A stretch of 64,000 nt of DNA from the NCBI GenBank assembly GCA_944321085.1, contig CALUJY010000002.1, forward strand, positions 1 to 64,000, written 5' to 3'. The position numbers and the translations under genes are program-made. A model generated the notes under the pieces. The model was not told the origin of the DNA, searched no databases, and saw only the letters and a program-made list of their open reading frames with translations. Below, in pieces: positions 28,814 to 37,355 of the stretch (positions are counted from its first letter, which is position 1; every line of letters starts with the position of its first letter). The stretch comes from an uncultured Barnesiella sp. GTDB lineage: Bacteria; Bacteroidota; Bacteroidia; Bacteroidales; Barnesiellaceae_A.

Positions 28814-30928
28814 TTATTTTTCTGTCTTGGCAGAGGTGTCCTCCTCTTTATCGTCGGCCTTCTCGGGGGCAGGGGAGTTGTGTTGTGCTACGACAGGTGC
28901 ATCGACTGTTGTAGTCGCCGTGTAAGTATCATCGGTTGTAGTGGTCTCTGTACTGTCGTCGGCAGATTTGCATATCGCATCATTTCCTTCGGAGGCTTTA
29001 TTATCGGTTTTTGCAGCCTCTTCGTCATTCAAAATCTCTTCCGAACGCGATTTCCACGGGCGTTTACCGAAGATTTTTTCTACATCCTCGGTATATATCA
29101 CCTCGTTTTTGAGCAATACGTCGGTGAGGCGGGCATGTCCTTCGGCATGTTCGCTCAGGATGCGCTTGGCGCGTTCGTATTGTTCTGCTATGATGCGGCT
29201 GACCTCCTCGTCGATAAGCTGTGCTGTCGTTTCGCTGTAAGGTTTCGTAAAACCGTATTCTTGTCCCGTAGAGTCGTAGTACGACAGGTTAGGCAGCCGT
29301 TCGCTCATGCCGAAATATACCACCATGGCATACGCCTGCTTGGTGACACGTTCCAAGTCGTTGGCTGCGCCGGTAGAAATGCGGCCTATAAACAACTCTT
29401 CGGCTGCGCGTCCGCCCAGCGTGGCACACATTTCGTCGAGCAATGCTTCGCGGGGTGTGATTTGCCGCTCCTCGGGCAGGTACCATGCGGCTCCCAGAGC
29501 TTTGCCGCGAGGCACGATGGTCACTTTCACCAGCGGGTTGGCATATTGCAGATGCCAGCTCAGCGAGGCGTGTCCGGCCTCGTGTATGGCTATGGAGCGT
29601 TTTTCCTCTTCGGTAGTTATTTTGGAGCGTTTTTCCAATCCTCCCACGATGCGGTCTACGGCATCCATGAAGTCTTGTTTCTGTACCGATTTCTTGTTTT
29701 TTCGAGCAGCGATGAGTGCGGCTTCGTTGCATACGTTGGCAATATCGGCGCCCGAGAATCCCGGGGTTTGGCGTGCAAGGAGGTCAACGTCAACCGATTC
29801 GTCTATCTTGACATTGCGCAAGTGAACGTAGAATATAGCCTTGCGGTCGTTGAGGTCGGGCAATTCCACATAGATTTGTCGGTCGAAGCGGCCGGCACGC
29901 AACAAGGCTTTGTCCAAGATGTCGGCACGGTTGGTGGCAGCGAGTATGATGACACCGCTGTTCGACCCGAAACCGTCCATCTCTGTCAATAATTGGTTGA
30001 GGGTATTTTCCCGTTCGTCATTTGCTCCCATATTGGGATTTTTACCGCGAGCGCGCCCCACGGCGTCGATTTCGTCTATGAATATGATGCAAGGAGCTTT
30101 CTCTTTGGCTTGGCGGAAAAGGTCGCGTACACGCGAGGCACCCACGCCAACAAACATCTCCACAAAGTCGGAACCAGACAACGAGAAGAATGGTACGTCG
30201 GCTTCGCCGGCCACGGCTTTTGCCAATAATGTTTTACCCGTTCCCGGAGGTCCTACCAATAAAGCGCCTTTGGGTATTTTACCGCCGAGGTCGGTATATC
30301 GTTTCGGGTTTTTCAGAAATTCTACTATCTCTTCTACCTCTTGCTTGGCTTCCGACAATCCGGCTACATCGTTAAAGGTGACGCGTGTATCGCCTTTTTC
30401 GTAGAGTTGTGCTTTTGATTTGCCTACGCTGAAAACACCGCCTCCACCACCGCCGCTGCCGGGGTTAGACATGCGTCGCATCATGATAAACCAAAAGACA
30501 ATAAACAAGACGATAGGACCTATCGACCATAAAATAGCGCCTATATCGCTGCTCTTTTCGTAGGTGACATCGGCCGAAAATCCGAAATCCTTCTCCCAAC
30601 GTTGCAATGTTTCAGAGAAACTGTCGCTCGACGGTATGTTGGTCGTGATGGTTGCCGTGCCATTTTTAGGGTTGAATTTATCGCCATAGATGGCTATGGC
30701 TGCCGAGTCGGTAAGAAATGCTTCGGCATAATCTTTTTTGGTGAAAATGACGAGTTTCTTGATACCGCCTTCGCGAGCAACCTTTTCAAATTCAGTCCAG
30801 TTTACTTCTTTCGATACCGAATTATTGTTGAGATAGTATATAGCTACCAATCCTAATCCGATGCTTATATAAAGCCACGCTAGATTGAAGCGAAAAAAAT
30901 TCTTTTTGTTATTGCTATTATTATTCAT
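28814..30928 (-). CDS. ftsH: ATP-dependent zinc metalloprotease FtsH
   Basis: A 704-residue inner-membrane AAA+ protease. TM1 is about 16-33, the periplasmic domain about 35-130, TM2 about 133-150 and a Gly-rich linker 157-164. Walker A GPPGTGKT is at 226-233, Walker B IIFIDEID at 281-288 and the zinc site HEAGH at 449-453. The C-terminal ~70 residues are an acidic, Thr/Asp/Glu-rich low-complexity tail. It degrades misfolded membrane proteins and selected regulators. It follows rsfS by 45 bases, a linkage also familiar from other Bacteroidales. Confidence 0.97.
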   Translation of the reverse strand: MNNNSNNKKNFFRFNLAWLYISIGLGLVAIYYLNNNSVSKEVNWTEFEKVAREGGIKKLVIFTKKDYAEAFLTDSAAIAIYGDKFNPKNGTATITTNIPSSDSFSETLQRWEKDFGFSADVTYEKSSDIGAILWSIGPIVLFIVFWFIMMRRMSNPGSGGGGGGVFSVGKSKAQLYEKGDTRVTFNDVAGLSEAKQEVEEIVEFLKNPKRYTDLGGKIPKGALLVGPPGTGKTLLAKAVAGEADVPFFSLSGSDFVEMFVGVGASRVRDLFRQAKEKAPCIIFIDEIDAVGRARGKNPNMGANDERENTLNQLLTEMDGFGSNSGVIILAATNRADILDKALLRAGRFDRQIYVELPDLNDRKAIFYVHLRNVKIDESVDVDLLARQTPGFSGADIANVCNEAALIAARKNKKSVQKQDFMDAVDRIVGGLEKRSKITTEEEKRSIAIHEAGHASLSWHLQYANPLVKVTIVPRGKALGAAWYLPEERQITPREALLDEMCATLGGRAAEELFIGRISTGAANDLERVTKQAYAMVVYFGMSERLPNLSYYDSTGQEYGFTKPYSETTAQLIDEEVSRIIAEQYERAKRILSEHAEGHARLTDVLLKNEVIYTEDVEKIFGKRPWKSRSEEILNDEEAAKTDNKASEGNDAICKSADDSTETTTTDDTYTATTTVDAPVVAQHNSPAPEKADDKEEDTSAKTEK

Positions 30929-30973
30929 TGTATTGCATGCAAAAATTGCTGTTAGTCATATTTACAGCAAAAA

Positions 30974-31330
30974 CTATTCCATATCGGCGATAGCTGTCAA
31001 TTTGGCATCGTTCCATAATTGTTCGAGGCGATAGAAGTTACGAGCCTCGGGGAGGAAAATATGTACGAAGATAGTGCCGTAGTCTATGATAATCCATTGT
31101 GCGTTGCGGTAGCCTTCGTATCCGTAAGGTTTTACACCGGTTTGTTTGCGAGTGTATTCGCGTACGCTGTCGGCTATGGCCTCTACTTGCGATGATGAGT
31201 TGCCTTGACAAATGACGAAATAGCGAGTCGATGCTGATTCGATATTGGTGAGATCTACTGTGGTAATGTCGTGTCCTTTTTTTTCTTGTATCCCTTCGAT
31301 GATGGTTTGTAACAGTTGGGTATCTTCCAT
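30974..31330 (-). CDS. rsfS: Ribosomal silencing factor RsfS
   Basis: A 118-residue protein of the RsfS/Iojap/YbeB family. Conserved parts are DITTVDLTNIESASTRYFVI, SSSQVEAIADSVRE, YGYEGYRNAQWIIIDYGTI and VHIFLPEARNFYRLEQLW. RsfS binds uL14 on the large subunit and blocks subunit joining under starvation. A TATCTTTG box (31355-31362) lies 25 bases upstream, so rsfS and ftsH are probably one operon. Confidence 0.96.
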   Translation of the reverse strand: MEDTQLLQTIIEGIQEKKGHDITTVDLTNIESASTRYFVICQGNSSSQVEAIADSVREYTRKQTGVKPYGYEGYRNAQWIIIDYGTIFVHIFLPEARNFYRLEQLWNDAKLTAIADME

Positions 31331-31362
31331 ACTTTATTATTAAATATTTCTGCGCAAAGATA

Positions 31363-31595
31363 ATACAAGGCGAGTGCAATGCGAAGAGAAAAACAATATT
31401 TTTGTTTTTAATAGCAGTCTCCTGCTCTATTTCCTGTAAATATGAGGAGTCGGGTATGGTTTTCGGCTTGCGATGCCTTAATTCTTCGTAAAAATATTGG
31501 GAATTTTGTGCCGGCATAGAGTCGTTGAAATTTCTGATAGTGTAAGGCACAACACACAGATGAGATAAGAGGCATAGGCCTTTTTTCTTTTATCC
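31363..31595. other. Intergenic region between the divergent rsfS and RyR operons
   Basis: The gap holds the two divergent promoters at its ends. No convincing gene is seen between them. Confidence 0.5.
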
Positions 31596-31627
31596 GTTGT
31601 TAAAGAGGAAAAAAGTTTATATTTTTG
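31596..31627 (+). promoter_or_regulatory. Probable promoter of the RyR/channel operon
   Basis: GTTG (31596-31599, one mismatch from TTTG), 20 bases, then TATTTTTG (31620-31627), a full match to TAnnTTTG. It lies 57 bases before the RyR-domain gene; AGGAG at 31641-31645 is nearer but too far from the ATG to be its Shine-Dalgarno. Confidence 0.5.
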
Positions 31628-31684
31628 AAAATATTTTAATGAGGAGAAGAATTATATTCTATGTCAAAATTGTAAATCGTAATT

Positions 31685-32002
31685 ATGGCAAAGCAAAATA
31701 AAAACATATATGTACCGCAACCAATAGATACGAGTGGGGTGGAATTGCCCGATTCATTGACCGAACTGACTGAACAGATAGCTCGCAACGTACATGAGGT
31801 GTGGGCTGCCGGTCGTATGGCCGAGGGCTGGACGTATGGTGAACGTCGTGATGATACACTTAAAAAGCATCCCGGATTAGTGCCTTATGATGAATTGACC
31901 GAGAGTGAAAAAGAGTATGACCGTCATACTGCCATGGAGACGTTGAAATTGATACGGAAGTTGGGCTTTGAAATTTCTAAACAATATGCAGAAGATATAT
32001 GA
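31685..32002 (+). CDS. Stand-alone ryanodine-receptor (RyR) domain protein
   Basis: A 105-residue soluble protein made almost entirely of one RyR repeat: YVPQPIDTSGVELPDSL, LTEQIARNVHEVWAAGRMAEGW, YGERRDDTLKKHPGLVPYDEL and KEYDRHTAMETLKLIRKLGF are the core segments, as in the paired repeats of animal ryanodine receptors. Bacterial single-domain RyR proteins are known mainly from structural genomics; their ligand is unsettled. The gene overlaps the start of the channel gene by 17 bases, so both are made together and the protein probably acts on the channel or shares its ligand. Confidence 0.9.
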   Translation: MAKQNKNIYVPQPIDTSGVELPDSLTELTEQIARNVHEVWAAGRMAEGWTYGERRDDTLKKHPGLVPYDELTESEKEYDRHTAMETLKLIRKLGFEISKQYAEDI

Positions 32003-34223
32003 CGTTTTTTGCCAAGTGATATGGGCTGCCGGTTCAGTTTGGGAAAGGATATGCCATTGGTGGAATAAATGGGTGCTACGTCCGTTAGACCGCGTCTTAA
32101 CGAGCGGCTTTTTTTCGCAAATTGGAGTTCTTTTTGTTGCCGTAGCCATTATATTCGGGATATTATTCGGTATCGCCGAGGTGTCGCTGCAAGGAGATTC
32201 CAATCGGTTGTTAGATGAAAATCCCACGAAGCCTACGGTTGTTGGTGCAACGTCTGAAAATGTCTGTGACAGCTCCAATTCCTTTGGCTGGACAGTATAT
32301 TATCATTTTGTCGATCCCGGTAATCAGCATCTTGCGCACGACGATGCGCGTTGGGTGGCGATGATAATAAGTTTGATAGGCTCTTTATTTATGACAGGTC
32401 TGCTTATCTCTACATTTTCTAATATTATAGAACGTCGGGTAGAACGTGTGCGCAACGGATTGATATATTATCGTATGTACGGGCATGTGGTTATACTTGG
32501 CTTCGATAATATGGTTCCGGGTCTTATAAAGCAAATATGTGAGGCAAAACAGAAATATGCAGGGTGTGATATCTTGTTGCAAACGGCCGGTGATGTAAAC
32601 ACAGTACGGATGAAACTGCGCTCGGAACTAACCTCTAAACAGTTCAAGCGTGTAGTTGTCGTCTTTGGGAGTCGCATTGCTACCGATTCTCTGCGAAATC
32701 TCAGTTTACCGCAGGCTCGCGAAGTGTTTATTCTTGGTGAACCGAATAGTTATGGACAAGAAGAACCGGCGCATGACTCTCTCAATATAGATGCGCTTTT
32801 CAAGTTGGGTGAATGTTTGAAAAATTGGTATGAAAGATTGTGTTGGCGGCGTTGTAGAGCAAAAAAAACATTGAAATGTAATTTGTTGTTGGAATATCAG
32901 GCTTCATTTACGGTTATGCAGTCGGCCGATATTCCACAATGGCTTAAAACATATATCGATTTACGTCCTTTCAATTACTACGAAACTTGGGCACAAAAGG
33001 TATTGGTTGCAGGGCATAATAATGATGAGACCCTTCATTATCCATCGCTCGACCGAGAGCCATTGAGTTACAATTCTCCTTGTCGCGTACATCTTGTTAT
33101 TGTAGGTATGAGTCGCATGGGGGTGGCTCTTGCAATAGAGACTGCACATGTAGCACATTATCCTAACTTTGTACGTGATAAGAGTCGTAAAACTCTCATT
33201 ACTCTTATCGATGCCAATATGGAGCAAGAAATGGCATTTTTCAAAGGACGTTATAAAGTGCTTTTCGAGCAGTCCCATAGTCGTTATATAGATAGCATAA
33301 CGGGTAAAGAGTATCGGCAAGAGCCGTCGAATAATTATGCACACTTAGGTCAAGATTATAAAGATTATATCGATATAGAGTGGCAATTTATCAATGGGCG
33401 CTTTGAATCGCCAGCCGTGCAAGACATGTTGACGGCATGGAGCAATAAGCCTCATGACTTGTTAACGGTGGCTGTGTGTTTCAATCGTCAACGCGAGAGC
33501 CTTGCCGCATCGCTTTATTTGCCCGATGCGATATATCGTAACAAAATCCCTGTGTGGGTATTTCAACGCGAAAGTGCGACTACTCTGTTGATGACTGCGG
33601 GCTTTTACGATAAGAAGGATATAGCTAATAATAGTACATCACGATATGCAGGTCTTTTGCCCTTTGGCATGGAGAACGAGTGTTTCGATGTAAGGTATGA
33701 TTATATGAAATATGCAAAACGAGTTAATTATGTATATGATTATTATTACTCTACCCGAAATATACCTGTAACATTCCCGGTTAGTGAGCTCGATGGAAAA
33801 TGGAATACCAAATTATCGGTACAGAAAAAATGGTCTAATATATACAATGCCAACTCCATACCTTCCAAGTTGCGGTCTATCGGATATAGTGACCCTATAT
33901 GTGATGAAATAAAGTGTTTGACGCCCGAGGAGACGGCTTTCCTTTCGGCCGTAGAACATAATCGTTGGAATGTCGAGGAGCTTTTGTTGGGGTATCGTCC
34001 TGTCACGGCTGCCGAACAAGAAGAAATAGAAGAAAATATAGCATTGAAAGGTGATTATCGTAATCGTATGATACACTACGATATACGTTCATACGATGCG
34101 TTATGTGCCAAATACGAAGCATTGCGCCCGAAGTTGTCACAAGATTACATAGAGGCTCCCGAATACGATGTTGCTTTGACACAAGCGTTGCCGTATATCA
34201 TGAAAGATAGCGATGTCGTGTAA
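31986..34223 (+). CDS. Two-TM ion channel with two RCK/TrkA-N-like domains and RyR-like C-terminus
   Basis: A 745-residue protein. TM1 is about 46-66; a pore segment with VDPGNQH (109-115) resembles the ADAGNHA filter of plant CASTOR/POLLUX channels; TM2 is about 123-148. An RCK-like Rossmann domain starts at YGHVVILGFDNMVPG (from 165) and a second at VHLVIVGMSRMGVA (from 368). The last ~95 residues (FLSAVEHNRWNVEELLLGYRP, then MIHYDIRSYDAL) look like a divergent RyR repeat. Tetrameric cation-channel assembly is inferred. The ATG at 31986 is preferred to a TTG at 31968. The neighbour upstream is a single RyR domain. Ca2+ or K+ selectivity cannot be decided. Confidence 0.82.
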   Translation: MQKIYDVFCQVIWAAGSVWERICHWWNKWVLRPLDRVLTSGFFSQIGVLFVAVAIIFGILFGIAEVSLQGDSNRLLDENPTKPTVVGATSENVCDSSNSFGWTVYYHFVDPGNQHLAHDDARWVAMIISLIGSLFMTGLLISTFSNIIERRVERVRNGLIYYRMYGHVVILGFDNMVPGLIKQICEAKQKYAGCDILLQTAGDVNTVRMKLRSELTSKQFKRVVVVFGSRIATDSLRNLSLPQAREVFILGEPNSYGQEEPAHDSLNIDALFKLGECLKNWYERLCWRRCRAKKTLKCNLLLEYQASFTVMQSADIPQWLKTYIDLRPFNYYETWAQKVLVAGHNNDETLHYPSLDREPLSYNSPCRVHLVIVGMSRMGVALAIETAHVAHYPNFVRDKSRKTLITLIDANMEQEMAFFKGRYKVLFEQSHSRYIDSITGKEYRQEPSNNYAHLGQDYKDYIDIEWQFINGRFESPAVQDMLTAWSNKPHDLLTVAVCFNRQRESLAASLYLPDAIYRNKIPVWVFQRESATTLLMTAGFYDKKDIANNSTSRYAGLLPFGMENECFDVRYDYMKYAKRVNYVYDYYYSTRNIPVTFPVSELDGKWNTKLSVQKKWSNIYNANSIPSKLRSIGYSDPICDEIKCLTPEETAFLSAVEHNRWNVEELLLGYRPVTAAEQEEIEENIALKGDYRNRMIHYDIRSYDALCAKYEALRPKLSQDYIEAPEYDVALTQALPYIMKDSDVV

Positions 34224-34283
34224 CATTTCTTTGCATCGGCAGGGACGCGATTGTGGCTTCCTTTTCGTAAGTTTGTGCCCGGT

Positions 34284-34754
34284 ATGGTAAAAAAGAAAAA
34301 GAAGAAAACAAGTTTGCGAAAACGCCGTCGTCGGCAGATTATGGCTATAAAATTGACCTTGGCATTGATAGCCATTGCTTTGCCATGTTTGTGGTTTGTA
34401 CGGCAGGAAACGGTGGAGAATGAGCCGCTACGGGTGGCGAAAGAGTTTGCCGATGATATGATTCATGCCCGTTTCGATGAGGCGTGTCTGCTTTCTACAC
34501 CGTCGTCGGCTGCCGAGATTGAGCTTTTTGCCGAGTGGGTGGGTAGTCAGAATGAAGAGTTGCGCACAGGAACAGCCCGCTTTAAGGTAACTCACGCGCA
34601 GATACTTATGCCCGACGATACCACCAATATCGTGCAAGGAAAAGTGCTTGTGAAAGACCGACGTGGTAAGGAACACGAGGCTTTGAAAATGTTGCTCAAT
34701 ATGGTGAAGAAAGGTGATGTATGGTTGGTAGATTATCGTGCCGACATATTCTGA
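34284..34754 (+). CDS. Small membrane-anchored protein, DUF4878-like
   Basis: A 156-residue protein. A very basic N-terminus (MVKKKKKKTSLRKRRRR) is followed by one hydrophobic segment (about 20-38, MAIKLTLALIAIALPCLWF) and a soluble domain with PLRVAKEFADDMIHARFDEACLL and VWLVDYRADIF, the layout of DUF4878/lumazine-binding-like domains (an NTF2-type fold). The function is unknown. The ATG at 34284 lies 60 bases after the channel stop; an in-frame ATG at 34341 would remove the basic part, and a TTG at 34251 would extend it. It is probably co-transcribed with the RyR and channel genes. Confidence 0.72.
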   Translation: MVKKKKKKTSLRKRRRRQIMAIKLTLALIAIALPCLWFVRQETVENEPLRVAKEFADDMIHARFDEACLLSTPSSAAEIELFAEWVGSQNEELRTGTARFKVTHAQILMPDDTTNIVQGKVLVKDRRGKEHEALKMLLNMVKKGDVWLVDYRADIF

Positions 34755-34776
34755 CCGTTTTGTGTTTTATATTTGT

Positions 34777-35448
34777 TCAGGTTTGCTCTGCGTCGGGGCA
34801 CAATATCTTTTTCAGTTCATTTACCGAAGATGCCATGTAATGTACCCCGGCATTTCCTAATTCGGTGCGGTCGCCATATCCGTAGAGAACACCTATACAC
34901 GCTATACCGGCCAGTCGGGCACCGTCGGCATCGTGTCTGCGGTCTCCTATCATAGCCGTGCGAGTACGTTTGGTGATGTGGCAACAATCCAGCGCGTAAT
35001 TTATTACATCGATTTTATCGTGGCGTTCGCCGTTCAGTCCGCTTCCTGCTATGAAATCGAAGTATGCCGATAGTCCGAAGTGTTCCAAAATGCGCGTGGC
35101 GAAAGGTGTCGGTTTCGATGTGGCTACCATGAGACGGTAGCCCGCTTTTTTCAGAGATTCGAGCAAGTCGGGAATGCCGTCGTAAACCTTGTTTTCGAGC
35201 CACCCGCGAGTGGCGAATCTCTCCCGGTAGTAGCGTACTGCTTGTTGTGCCTGCTCGTTGTCGAACCCGTAAAACATCTTGAAAGAGTCGTCCAACGGTG
35301 GCCCTATAAAGTAGTATAACTGTTTCATATCGGAAACGTCGATACCGAACTTTTGCAAGGCGTAGGCTACCGAGCGCGTAATGCCTTCGGCCGGGTCGGT
35401 CAGTGTACCGTCTAAGTCGAAAAGTAAGTTATCGTATCTTCTGTTCAT
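34777..35448 (-). CDS. HAD-superfamily phosphatase, phosphoglycolate phosphatase-like
   Basis: A 223-residue haloacid dehalogenase-like hydrolase. Motif I FDLDGTLTD (10-18) holds the nucleophile Asp11 and acid/base Asp13, motif II is VATSKP, motif III the Lys in KIDVINYALD, and motif IV is MIGDRRHDADGA. A helical cap sits between motifs I and II. The layout is that of Gph/PpaX-type enzymes; the substrate may be phosphoglycolate, pyrophosphate or another small phosphate ester. It overlaps the upstream DUF3089 gene by ATGA. Confidence 0.9.
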   Translation of the reverse strand: MNRRYDNLLFDLDGTLTDPAEGITRSVAYALQKFGIDVSDMKQLYYFIGPPLDDSFKMFYGFDNEQAQQAVRYYRERFATRGWLENKVYDGIPDLLESLKKAGYRLMVATSKPTPFATRILEHFGLSAYFDFIAGSGLNGERHDKIDVINYALDCCHITKRTRTAMIGDRRHDADGARLAGIACIGVLYGYGDRTELGNAGVHYMASSVNELKKILCPDAEQT

Positions 35449-36416
35449 GGAGCTTCTCGGTCGTTATGCGTACGGAAGTATGACTCTATACGTTGTGCGA
35501 TGTTGTCTCGGAGGTTGTTTTCGTAGAGATTAAATTCATATACGTGCAAGTTGCCTTGTGGCAACAACGTTGCAACACTCGGGATGTAGTAGGCCGTTTC
35601 GTCTACACCTTCTACGATAATGGTATGTATCGTGGTATCTATCGTGGCGGTGAATCCTTGATACGATTCGGCCGGTGTGGCATCGGTCGTCCAGTTGATA
35701 GGGTTGATGCAAACCTTGTTTCTGGTAAAGAGCGGCGATACGGCATCGGGTCGCGTCACGCTGTTGAAATGGATGGTGACGCCTATATCGGCAGCTTGTT
35801 GTGCCGGACGCAAATAGGGATATGTTTCTATCTCCTCATTGTCGATGGTGTATCCTATGGCGTATGCAGCTACCAGCTGTCGGTATGTTGTCTCAGTAAG
35901 TTCGTGTTTCAGTAACTCTATGATGGCTTTTGCCCCTTGACTGTGCCCTGCGAGAATAAAGGGACGTCCGTCGTTGTAGTGTTGCAGATAATATCGGAAA
36001 GCCTCTGTCACATCGTGGTATGCAAGTTCGAACCGCTGTTCTATCAGTGCCGTGTCGAGAGTAAGCCAGCTATCCATGCTTATTTGTCGGTAATAAGGGG
36101 CGTAGAAGTTGCAACTGTCGCTCAGCACGCAACGGGCAAGTTCTATCGACGGGTCTACGAGGTCGCGTTGTCCCTTGTCGAAAATATCCATGTGGTGATG
36201 CAATACGCCGTTGCTATCGGTATAGTCCCATATACAGGTAGGTACTACGTAGAAAATATCCGTTTTTTTGTCGCTTGTTAAGGCATCGCCGTTGTACCAA
36301 CAAGCTGCATCGGCATAGTTTATCTCTTCGTCGGCAGGACGCGATGCCGGTTGTTGCTCGCATGCTTGCAGTAGAAAGAGACAAAAGATAGTTGTAATGG
36401 TGAAATATCTCTTCAT
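35445..36416 (-). CDS. DUF3089 lipoprotein, alpha/beta-hydrolase-like
   Basis: A 323-residue protein with a lipoprotein signal (FLLQAC, Cys19). FILAGHSQGAKA carries the nucleophile elbow GHSQG with Ser159. DUF3089 proteins are predicted alpha/beta-hydrolases (esterase or lipase-like) with no settled substrate. It overlaps the HAD phosphatase gene by four bases. Its promoter TTTG-N20-TAACTTTG (36424-36455) draws its -33 box from the first bases of the 83-base repeat array. Confidence 0.85.
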   Translation of the reverse strand: MKRYFTITTIFCLFLLQACEQQPASRPADEEINYADAACWYNGDALTSDKKTDIFYVVPTCIWDYTDSNGVLHHHMDIFDKGQRDLVDPSIELARCVLSDSCNFYAPYYRQISMDSWLTLDTALIEQRFELAYHDVTEAFRYYLQHYNDGRPFILAGHSQGAKAIIELLKHELTETTYRQLVAAYAIGYTIDNEEIETYPYLRPAQQAADIGVTIHFNSVTRPDAVSPLFTRNKVCINPINWTTDATPAESYQGFTATIDTTIHTIIVEGVDETAYYIPSVATLLPQGNLHVYEFNLYENNLRDNIAQRIESYFRTHNDREAP

Positions 36417-36423
36417 GATAGAG

Positions 36424-36455
36424 CAAAGTTATGGTTTTGCAGTTCGTCGGGCAAA
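36424..36455 (-). promoter_or_regulatory. Consensus promoter of the DUF3089/HAD pair
   Basis: On the minus strand TTTG (36452-36455), 20 bases, TAACTTTG (36424-36431). The TTTG falls in the CAAAGATAG that opens the first repeat unit. The predicted start is only about 1-3 bases from the ATG at 36416, which would give a nearly leaderless mRNA, so the prediction carries some doubt. Confidence 0.55.
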
Positions 36456-36690
36456 GATAGTGAAAGGCGAGAGCCGAGGCAAACGAAAACGGAGTTTTCG
36501 GAATTGACTCAGCCGAGCCGCATCCTATTTTATCGAAAGATAGTGAAAGGCGAGAGCCGAGGCAAACGAAAACGGAGTTTTCGGAATTGACTCAGCCGAG
36601 CCGTATCCAATCTTATCGAAAGATAGCAAAAGACGAGGGCAGAAAGTCGAGCATGCTTGAACTTTTTGCCATGCCGCATCTTGTTCGCTC
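36453..36690. repeat. 83-base tandem repeat array, two near-identical units and one diverged
   Basis: Unit 1 is 36453-36535 and unit 2 36536-36618; they differ at only about four positions, all in the last 20 bases. Unit 3 starts at 36619 with the same AAAGATAG and keeps parts of the pattern (GACGAG.GCAGAA, then GCCGCATC) but has diverged; it fades near 36690. Each unit holds a small inverted repeat (GAAAACGGAGTTTTC) and GGCGAGAGCCGAGG...CAGCCGAGCCG. Closely similar AAAGATAGTGnAAGGCGAGAGC elements are, from memory, scattered in intergenic DNA of many Bacteroides-like genomes. Confidence 0.85.
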
Positions 36691-36698
36691 TCCCGAAG

Positions 36699-37355
36699 TT
36701 ATTTATCGTTGGGTAAAATAATTTCGGGCATTTCTAAAAACAACGTGTCGGGGTAGTTTTCGGCGAGGAAGTTGTGCAGATACTCTACGGTGTCGTTTTC
36801 TATCAAGGTATCGGTCGATGGGTATCGGTTGTATATGACACTATGCAACTGCAAACCGCGACGGGTAATTGCTTCGATACTGAGCAACGTGTGGTTGATG
36901 CTGCCCAATCGACCCGATGTGACAAGTATCACGGGATAGCCTTGTCCGGCAACATAGTCGATGGTAAGCAGGTCGCGTGTGAGCGGTACCATAGGGCCTC
37001 CTGCGCCTTCGAGCAGCACAACATCGTATCGCGCAGCCAATACTTTGGTAGCTTTGGTGGCGACACTCATGTCTGTTGTGTAGTGGTCTATCTCGGCAGC
37101 CAAGTGAGGTGAGGCAGGGTAGGTATATATAATGGGGTAGGTAAGCTGTTCCCAATCTTCGGGAAAAAGTTGCGGCACATGCATGATGCGGCGATGCAGT
37201 GCGATATCTTCCGATATAGAGTCGTTGCCGGTCTGTATCAGTTTTTGCGTGATTACTTTGACGTTGCGTTGCATCAACTCACGGGCAAGCCATCCGGTGG
37301 CATAACTTTTGCCTATGTTGGTGTCGATGCCGGTAATGAAATATACTCCTTTCAT
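36699..37355 (-). CDS. bioD: Dethiobiotin synthetase
   Basis: A 218-residue P-loop enzyme that closes the ureido ring of biotin using CO2 and ATP on 7,8-diaminopelargonate. GIDTNIGKSYATG (9-21) is the P-loop; the VVLLEGAGGPMVPL segment (about 113-126) is the second conserved element of BioD. It is the last gene of the biotin operon and its ATG overlaps the stop of bioGC (ATGA). The repeat array at 36453-36690 lies directly downstream. Confidence 0.95.
   Translation of the reverse strand: MKGVYFITGIDTNIGKSYATGWLARELMQRNVKVITQKLIQTGNDSISEDIALHRRIMHVPQLFPEDWEQLTYPIIYTYPASPHLAAEIDHYTTDMSVATKATKVLAARYDVVLLEGAGGPMVPLTRDLLTIDYVAGQGYPVILVTSGRLGSINHTLLSIEAITRRGLQLHSVIYNRYPSTDTLIENDTVEYLHNFLAENYPDTLFLEMPEIILPNDK

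Noticed and set aside
36453..36690. Considered as a CRISPR array
   Set aside because: The units are directly adjacent with an 83-base period and no variable spacers.
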